Shown here piece after piece: positions 58,458 to 64,000 of a DNA stretch of 64,000 bases; position 1 is the first letter of the stretch; each line of letters starts with the position of its first letter. Source of the DNA: Lachnospiraceae bacterium (GTDB taxonomy: Bacteria > Bacillota > Clostridia > Lachnospirales > Lachnospiraceae); the NCBI GenBank assembly GCA_017940415.1, contig JAGAYR010000045.1, positions 1 to 64,000 on the forward strand, in the 5' to 3' direction. A program made the translations under genes and the position numbers. The notes beneath the pieces are model-generated. The model saw nothing but the letters and a program-made list of their open reading frames with translations, was not told the DNA's origin and did no database searches.

Positions 58458-58490
58458 AGGGGGATGGTTCCAAGACCATCCCTATTTTTT
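58458..58490 (+). terminator. Intrinsic terminator of the liv operon
   Basis: GGGATGGT (58461-58468) with ACCATCCC (58475-58482), 6-nt loop, then TATTTTTT. Confidence 0.85.
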
Positions 58491-58501
58491 GAGGAGAATG
58501 A

Positions 58502-59950
58502 ATGAAGATAATAAAAACATTAAAATTATCCGTATGTACATTACTTGCACTTATTCTTGCACTTAACGTTGCCGTTACCCCCGGAATGGACAAGGTTCAG
58601 GCTAAGGGTGCCGAATCTGCCATCGCATGGGGAATCGATGTATCCGCATGGCAGGGAGATATTGACTGGAATGCCGTCAAGGCAAGCGGAGTGCAGTTTG
58701 CTTTTATAAAATGCGGCGGAACCATCTATGGTTTTGACGACAAATTTGCCCAGAATATGGCAGGAGCTCAGGCTGCCGGTATCAAAACAGGTGTATATAT
58801 CTATTCTTATGCATCAAGTGTTGCGGACGGAATAGTCGAGGCACAGTGGATCATCAATGCCATTGCTCCCTATATTATAAATATGCCTGTCGTACTCGAT
58901 CTTGAGAACTACAGACAGAAGGCTCTTGATCCTCTTACCAATGCAATGATCTGTCAGGTTTTCTGCCAGACGGTAGAAGCCGCAGGTTATTATCCCATGG
59001 TTTATTCCAGCAAGAGCATGCTCACCTCAACCATCGGACCCTTCGGATACGACAAGTGGGTTGCTCAGTGGTACAACACCTGTACTTATGAGGGAGCTGC
59101 TTTCTGGCAGGCTACCGACAGCGGTACCATCCCCGGAATAAGAGGCCATGTCGATATCGACTATCAGTTCAAGGATCTTTCACAGTATCTTGTTCCCAAT
59201 GGATTTATCTCCAGAGACGGATTTACTTATTACTATGTAAATTACCGCAGACAGTCCAATACATTTGCCAATGTAAACGGCGGAATGTATTATCTGGATC
59301 CCTTCGGACACCTTATTGCCAATGCACTGTATCCCGTCGGTGATTTCATCTATTACTTCGATCCCACCGGACTTATGCAGGTAGGATTTGTGGCTCTCGG
59401 GGACGGAATGAGATATTTCGACGCGAACGGCCACATGGTAGTAGGCTGGACCGACATTCAGGGATTTAAGTATTTCTTTGATGTAAACGGCCTTATGCAG
59501 ACCGGATTCTTATCTGATGGCATCAATACTTATTACATGGCAGAAACCGGAGTAATGCAGACCGGACTCTTTAATGCAGGCACCGCAACATATTATGCGG
59601 ATGCTGCGGGACATATCCTGACAGGCATGCAGAATATCGGCGGATTCACATATTATTTCGATCCCCTTACCGGCGGTCAGATGAGCCACGGATTTGTATT
59701 TGACGGCATTAATACGTATTTCTTCGGACCCGACGGAACTCTCCAGAAGGGATTGTTCACCGACGGAAAATCCATTTATTATTCCGATATGAACGGAAAA
59801 CTTCAGACCGGACTTGTTAATGTAAGTGGACTCAATTTCTATTTCGATCCTCTTCAGGGCGGCGCGCTGATGGTTGGAGGTACCGCAACAGATGCCCTCG
59901 GACATGTTTATGTATCCGATGCAACCGGTCTTGCAATGATGATTCAGTGA
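58502..59950 (+). CDS. Secreted GH25 lysozyme with choline-binding-type repeats
   Basis: A 482-residue exported protein. A signal peptide (about 1-35) is followed by a GH25 muramidase domain (about 42-225) with WGIDVSAWQGDIDW, FAFIKCGG, VVLDLEN (catalytic acids) and DIDYQF. The remainder (about 230-482) is made of about ten repeats of 20-25 residues with the pattern G-x-x-Y-Y-F-D...G-x-M-x-x-G, as in cell-wall/choline-binding repeats. It probably cuts peptidoglycan during growth or against competitors while tethered to the wall. GAGGAG precedes ATG 58502. It starts just after the liv terminator, so a promoter may overlap it. Confidence 0.92.
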   Translation: MKIIKTLKLSVCTLLALILALNVAVTPGMDKVQAKGAESAIAWGIDVSAWQGDIDWNAVKASGVQFAFIKCGGTIYGFDDKFAQNMAGAQAAGIKTGVYIYSYASSVADGIVEAQWIINAIAPYIINMPVVLDLENYRQKALDPLTNAMICQVFCQTVEAAGYYPMVYSSKSMLTSTIGPFGYDKWVAQWYNTCTYEGAAFWQATDSGTIPGIRGHVDIDYQFKDLSQYLVPNGFISRDGFTYYYVNYRRQSNTFANVNGGMYYLDPFGHLIANALYPVGDFIYYFDPTGLMQVGFVALGDGMRYFDANGHMVVGWTDIQGFKYFFDVNGLMQTGFLSDGINTYYMAETGVMQTGLFNAGTATYYADAAGHILTGMQNIGGFTYYFDPLTGGQMSHGFVFDGINTYFFGPDGTLQKGLFTDGKSIYYSDMNGKLQTGLVNVSGLNFYFDPLQGGALMVGGTATDALGHVYVSDATGLAMMIQ

Positions 59951-59951
59951 G

Positions 59952-61691
59952 ATGAGTGGGAAATCTGCAGGAAAAAGAAAACAATCCGTAGTCAGGATAC
60001 TGATCGTGGCCTTCATCTGTGTATGCAGTGTAATGTATTCATGGAATCTGCTTGTTAAGCTTGGAACTGACAAGGGCGCGACGCATGTCCTAAACTACGG
60101 CTGGAATCTGAAATTCAACTCCCAGTCCTATTCGGGGGTTGATCTCAGATCGTTTTATTTTGACAAGATAAAGAGGGGAGATACCGTTGAACTGTCCTGC
60201 ACTCTTCCCGATAATATACCGTTCAGCAGCGAGCTTTTGATCCCCATTCATTATTATGATATCCGTGCATACTTAGACGGTGAAATACTTTTTGAAGCCG
60301 ATACGGAAAGATTTGAAGCAAATCGGGGGCTCGGAAGCGGATTTTATACCGTGGATCTTCCTCCCGCATCCTACGGAAAAGTTCTTAAACTGGTGATGAG
60401 GGCGGGCGAAGATAAAGCATTCACATCTCTGGCAAGTCCGGAGATATGGAGAGCGGCATCTTTTTATCAGGATTATGCTGCGATAAAGACTTTATACATT
60501 GCTCTTTCTTTCTTTTTCATAGTTGTCGGTATGGCAATGATCATTATGGCCCTTGCACAGGAATTCATGGGAACATTTGCTTTTGCCGATTCGGTAAGAT
60601 TCTGCTCTTTGTCTCTTCTTGCTATGGCATTCGGAATATGGATCTTTACCGGGATGAACCTTACCGAGATATTCACGAAAGATATCATCAGCAAGGTTGA
60701 AGTAAACTATATCTCATTCTTTTTTATTCCCATATTTTTTATCGGCTTTCATTTTGAAAGCGGAAGATTTAAAGACGAGAAGGGAGTCAGACAGGCAAGA
60801 AGGAGAAATATTCTCTTCGGAATCGTATGGCTTATCGGACTCATTTATATAGCAATAGTCGTTTACAGACATTATTTTCTCTCGGAAAGCCTGAGAGCTC
60901 ATCTCCTTATTGCCCATGTGTATGATGCATTTGTCATCTTCCTTCTGGTATTTATCAGATGTTATGATCTGTACAAGGGACAGAACAATCATCAGATATC
61001 ATCCTATGCAACGATCATGACCGGCTTTGCGGCGCTTATAGATATTGTCAGATATAATTATTTCTACCGTTTATCACCTCGCGGAAGTGCGGGATTTACC
61101 ATAAGCGTAACCTGTGTCGTAATGATCTTTTTCGTTCTCTCACTGTTCTTTGACTACATGACCACGACGATCATGGATGCAAGGGAGGAAGAGAGAATAG
61201 GACTTATCTCGAAACTGGCCTATACGGATTCTCTTACGGGACTCAATAACAGACAGGCAACGGAGCGTTTTTTCGACAGCATCGATGCTTCGGGAGATCA
61301 GTATATAGCGGTTCAGTTTGACTTAAACGATCTCAAGAAAGCAAACGATACATACGGTCATGAAGAGGGAGACAAATATATAGCTCTTTTTGCGGAAACT
61401 CTTAAGAGCGTTTTTGAAGGAAGAGGATATATCGCCAGAACAGGCGGAGATGAATTTATCTATGTAATGACTCCAAAGGCAGAGGGTGACCGCAGGTGGG
61501 TTCAGAGCAGACTTAAAGATCTGAACGCAATATTGTCCAACAAAGATACCGGTCATTCGGGGCTCAGGATGAGCACCGCATTCGGAAGTTATGATTCAAT
61601 CGATAATGAGGCAAAGGATATCCGAGACGGTCTCAGAATTGCGGATGCGAGAATGTATGAAATGAAGAAAGAAATGAAGGCAGGGCGCTGA
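59952..61691 (+). CDS. Membrane diguanylate cyclase with 7TM sensor
   Basis: A 579-residue protein. Helix 1 (about 13-33), an extracellular beta-rich domain (about 35-165) and seven helices (about 175-395) resemble the 7TMR-DISM arrangement. The C-terminal GGDEF domain (about 410-579) has an intact GGDEF active site (residues 498-502) and makes cyclic-di-GMP. No RxxD inhibitory site is evident directly before it. It starts 1 nt after the lysozyme stop without a good ribosome binding site, so it is probably coupled to it, linking wall remodelling with cyclic-di-GMP. Confidence 0.9.
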   Translation: MSGKSAGKRKQSVVRILIVAFICVCSVMYSWNLLVKLGTDKGATHVLNYGWNLKFNSQSYSGVDLRSFYFDKIKRGDTVELSCTLPDNIPFSSELLIPIHYYDIRAYLDGEILFEADTERFEANRGLGSGFYTVDLPPASYGKVLKLVMRAGEDKAFTSLASPEIWRAASFYQDYAAIKTLYIALSFFFIVVGMAMIIMALAQEFMGTFAFADSVRFCSLSLLAMAFGIWIFTGMNLTEIFTKDIISKVEVNYISFFFIPIFFIGFHFESGRFKDEKGVRQARRRNILFGIVWLIGLIYIAIVVYRHYFLSESLRAHLLIAHVYDAFVIFLLVFIRCYDLYKGQNNHQISSYATIMTGFAALIDIVRYNYFYRLSPRGSAGFTISVTCVVMIFFVLSLFFDYMTTTIMDAREEERIGLISKLAYTDSLTGLNNRQATERFFDSIDASGDQYIAVQFDLNDLKKANDTYGHEEGDKYIALFAETLKSVFEGRGYIARTGGDEFIYVMTPKAEGDRRWVQSRLKDLNAILSNKDTGHSGLRMSTAFGSYDSIDNEAKDIRDGLRIADARMYEMKKEMKAGR

Positions 61692-61708
61692 TAAGCCCTG
61701 CCTTTTCT
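61677..61708. terminator. Bidirectional terminator
   Basis: AAGGCAGGGC (61677-61686) and GCCCTGCCTT (61695-61704), 8-nt loop, with T-rich sequence downstream on the + strand. It overlaps the end of the diguanylate cyclase gene and the tail of the convergent acyltransferase gene. Confidence 0.8.
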
Positions 61709-62995
61709 TTATTTATTATTCTTTTTTATCTTGTAGACTTCTTCTGCAGCCAGTCTTGTTTTGGCTACAACATCCGTTCCTTCGGGAGGGAAGCAGTAGA
61801 AGAGTCCGTCCTTATCTCCTATGGAGATCATATCTCCGATCTCGTAGTAGAAATAATCGGAGTTGACGCTGTAAGAAGCAAGGGGCTTTTGAGTAAAATC
61901 CAGTTTCCCCCCGCATCCTGTCAGATGAAAACCTTCTTCGGAATGGGTAAGCCTTCCGTCTCCAACCTCATAAAAGGCTTTGTTATCGACTATCATGTAG
62001 ATATGTACGGGAACGTCCAGAGAGTAGGTTCCGTCTTCCAGTTCTTTTCTTACGCATTCTCTTTCCCAGGAAAACCAATCGGGTATATGGTCGAAAAGCT
62101 TCGGAGCAAGGATTTTAGCGGGCTTTTCACCCTTGAATTCCATTTTTCCGAGTTCGGTAAGTTCCCATGTACTTCCGCATTCTTCACATTTTATCCGTAT
62201 TCCGGAAGCGAGCATCCGGCCTTCTTTGCCGCAGACAGGGCATTTATAGAGTACTCTTGAGAGCCCTTCAGCTCTGAAGTCCTCGGTTATGCGCGTGCCT
62301 TTCTCGAACTGCTCTTTCAGGTTATCGAAGGAAAATGCATCGCGGATCCTTTCATTGATCTGCGCCGCGGAAAGGGTTTTTAATTCATCGGGGGTAAAGA
62401 GAGTGTATTTATCCGCCGAGATCTTACAGTTACGTATCCTGAGTCCGTTGTACAAAGGATCGTGAATGAATGCTCCGTGAGAGAGGATCATCACTACGGG
62501 ATATCCCAGAACTTTAACCAGTTTTCCCAGAGAATCGGGAAGTGTTGTGGTTGTTCCGTCGAAGGAATAACCTGCTTCGGGATACATGAGGACTGAGGTT
62601 CCTAAGGTTTCGAGGGCATAGGAAATATCTTTGATGAGTCTGATATCGGGCTGAAATTTCTGAGTAGGGATGCAGCCGATGGCTCTCATAAGGTTTTCTT
62701 TTCCGACGAATGCATCTGTGGTGGCAACGATGTTATAAGGTCCTTTTATAACGTGGGAAGCTATCATAAGATCCGTAAAACAGGAGTGGTTCATGAGATA
62801 GAGAGCGGGCTGTTTTTCACCCACTCCTTTCATGTCTCCGGTATTTACTTTAAAATCCGCTTTTTTCAGTTCCGATGAGGCAAGGAATCTGATAAGTGCT
62901 CTGAGAGCAGGACTTGGAGTTCGGGGATTTCGAACACGTGCATGAGGAAGAGCTCTTACTTCTTCGTAGGATAAGGCCTGGGTTTTGATCTTCAT
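61709..62995 (-). CDS. Acylglycerol-phosphate-type acyltransferase with zinc ribbon
   Basis: A 428-residue protein. Residues about 60-250 are a PlsC-like acyltransferase with NHSCFTD (H-x4-D, His about 69) and YPEAGYSFDG (second conserved block). Then comes a zinc ribbon with CPVCGKEGRML and IKCEECGSTWEL (two CxxC pairs, about 258-285), and a C-terminal region of about 130 residues of unknown fold. The PlsC family moves acyl chains onto lysophosphatidate or related acceptors. The extra zinc ribbon and tail are unusual. GGAG is well placed for ATG at 62995 on the - strand. Confidence 0.82.
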   Translation of the reverse strand: MKIKTQALSYEEVRALPHARVRNPRTPSPALRALIRFLASSELKKADFKVNTGDMKGVGEKQPALYLMNHSCFTDLMIASHVIKGPYNIVATTDAFVGKENLMRAIGCIPTQKFQPDIRLIKDISYALETLGTSVLMYPEAGYSFDGTTTTLPDSLGKLVKVLGYPVVMILSHGAFIHDPLYNGLRIRNCKISADKYTLFTPDELKTLSAAQINERIRDAFSFDNLKEQFEKGTRITEDFRAEGLSRVLYKCPVCGKEGRMLASGIRIKCEECGSTWELTELGKMEFKGEKPAKILAPKLFDHIPDWFSWERECVRKELEDGTYSLDVPVHIYMIVDNKAFYEVGDGRLTHSEEGFHLTGCGGKLDFTQKPLASYSVNSDYFYYEIGDMISIGDKDGLFYCFPPEGTDVVAKTRLAAEEVYKIKKNNK

Positions 62996-63013
62996 GTGTA
63001 TTCTCCGGGTGTT

Positions 63014-64000
63014 TTACAGACTCTCGATCAGTCCGTTTAATCCTTCGTTTTGATAGATTTCCTTGTAATATCCGATCTCATCATTTATGAGAGTGTCTAT
63101 CACTTCCATTCCCAGAAGTTCAACCGGTGCTTTGTCATCTGTAAAAATAAGACCCGTACCTTCATAGGCGGTTAAGCCTGCCATGACTTTGCCCAGCTGA
63201 TAGGTTAATCCGTCATCGGATGAAAAGTCCGCATTATACTCAAGGGATTTGAAAAGGTCGACATTAACGGATGCGAAAAGTTCTCTGTTTGTGGATCCGA
63301 TCACATTAACGGTTGCAACATTGGGAAAGACTGAAGCTACGGTATCGGAAAGGTATGTGGTGATATCGGTCTCGCCGTTTCCGTGCATATTCATGTTCAT
63401 GACCATTATTCCGTTTTCTTTGAGATGATCTTTTACCAGATTGAAGAACTCGGATGAACTCATCTGAAAGGGAATGGTGATATCCTGATATGCATCAACC
63501 AGGATGACATCGTATTTTCCGGCATCAGCTTCCAGAAATGCCCTGCCGTCATAGGTATAAACGTTTATGTCTTCGGGAAGATCGAAGTAAGTGTGCGCAA
63601 GTTCGGTGATCTTCTCATCTATCTCAACTCCGGTGATATTGCATCCCGGAAAGTATTTCTCGCACTGTACGGCAAATGTTCCGGTACCCATTCCGAGGAT
63701 AAGAATGTCGGGTTTATCGGTTCCTGCAACGGTTACATCTCCGTCTTCATAACCCAGAGCCATGGTAGGAGCTGCAAGAGCATAGTCATAATACATACCG
63801 GTAAGATTACCGGTTTTCATTTTGATGGACTGAACGCCGAAGAGAACATTGGTAGAAAGGGAGGTGGCATATTCGGTGTCGGTAACCTGCAGGTAGTTGT
63901 AGACGGATTCACCCTCATAAGTAAGGTCCGATATCCAGAATGCGAAGTGGGATGTATGTCCGAATATGCAGGCGATGATGTAGAGAACAGTGCTGACCGT
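63014..64000 (-). CDS. Spermidine-synthase-like protein, 5' end outside the window
   Basis: The frame runs off the right edge: 328 codons are visible and continue beyond base 64000. The first visible part is hydrophobic (a membrane segment, about 63950-64000), followed by the synthase-type ESVYNYLQV segment, then ILILGMGTGTFAV (SAM-fold motif I), VEIDEKI, YDGRAFL and VILVDAYQD. Aminopropyl-transferase homologues fused to membrane helices are common in bacteria, and many do not make spermidine. The ATG at 63820 is internal and not the start. It lies 18 nt upstream of the acyltransferase gene, so the two form one - strand unit. Confidence 0.85.
   Translation of the reverse strand, partial: TVSTVLYIIACIFGHTSHFAFWISDLTYEGESVYNYLQVTDTEYATSLSTNVLFGVQSIKMKTGNLTGMYYDYALAAPTMALGYEDGDVTVAGTDKPDILILGMGTGTFAVQCEKYFPGCNITGVEIDEKITELAHTYFDLPEDINVYTYDGRAFLEADAGKYDVILVDAYQDITIPFQMSSSEFFNLVKDHLKENGIMVMNMNMHGNGETDITTYLSDTVASVFPNVATVNVIGSTNRELFASVNVDLFKSLEYNADFSSDDGLTYQLGKVMAGLTAYEGTGLIFTDDKAPVELLGMEVIDTLINDEIGYYKEIYQNEGLNGLIESL

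Noticed and set aside
1-64000. Mobile element, prophage, CRISPR array, tRNA or rRNA
   Set aside because: No transposase, integrase, phage structural gene, direct-repeat array or folded tRNA/rRNA sequence was seen on either strand.

Overview
The window looks like chromosomal DNA of a low-to-moderate GC Firmicute, most probably a rumen or gut Lachnospiraceae of the Butyrivibrio / Pseudobutyrivibrio type. The reasons are strong AGGAGG ribosome binding sites, many intrinsic terminators, a tRNA-Trp T-box, DUF3021/LytTR and ECF-sigma/ABC modules, plant-polysaccharide enzymes (CE15-like esterase, GH27 alpha-galactosidase), a butanol-dehydrogenase-type ADH and a GH25 lysozyme with choline-binding-type repeats. 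This placement comes from gene content only. No rRNA, tRNA, CRISPR array, insertion sequence or prophage was seen. Almost all genes lie on the + strand; the exceptions are an ABC exporter pair (19.1-22.7 kb) and the right end (61.7-64.0 kb).

Layout. 0.2-5.8 kb: esterase, kinase/acetyltransferase fusion, peptidase T, small membrane protein and MATE exporter in one run. 5.8-7.3 kb: a nine-residue leader peptide, an HTH protein, a zinc-ribbon DUF1062 protein and a methyltransferase. 7.4-12.9 kb: hybrid histidine kinase, GH27 enzyme and small proteins. 12.9-14.0 kb: a second leader peptide with a terminator ahead of a P-loop kinase, followed by an acetyltransferase remnant. 14.1-17.2 kb: an AT-rich lipoprotein island with a transglutaminase-like protein, a broken protease and a duplicated lipoprotein pair. 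17.3-19.0 kb: Trp T-box and trpB2. 19.1-22.7 kb: two ABC exporter half-transporters. 22.8-26.1 kb: a third leader/attenuator, rsgA, YbaK, metallo-hydrolase and AlkZ-related protein. 26.2-30.6 kb: ADH, DUF3737 protein, aldo/keto reductase, and a MerR regulator fused to a methyltransferase.

31.2-41.6 kb is the most unusual part: eight tightly coupled genes encoding a CarS-like CTP:lipid cytidylyltransferase, a CDP-alcohol phosphatidyltransferase, a phosphatidylserine-decarboxylase homologue, a UbiA prenyltransferase, two rifampin-phosphotransferase-like dikinases, a GNAT protein and an AMP-forming acid ligase. Taken together this looks like a dedicated, undescribed lipid or lipid-anchored metabolite pathway resembling the archaeal polar-lipid route.

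41.7-48.0 kb holds an ECF sigma/ABC module, an esterase, LytTR-DUF3021 and another ABC pair. 48.1-53.4 kb holds NUDIX, tcdA, two large polytopic membrane proteins and a DegV protein. 53.4-58.4 kb is a complete branched-chain amino-acid ABC operon (livKHMGF). 58.5-64 kb holds the lysozyme, a diguanylate cyclase, a zinc-ribbon acyltransferase and a truncated spermidine-synthase-like protein.

Two regulatory themes link distant genes. Three transcription units (5.8, 12.9 and 22.8 kb) begin with a short leader peptide and mutually exclusive RNA hairpins, which suggests control by ribosome stalling. The exporter pair at 19-22.7 kb and the MerR-methyltransferase at 29.4 kb have nearly identical MerR-type promoters with a 19-bp spacer, so the regulator probably controls both itself and the exporter.
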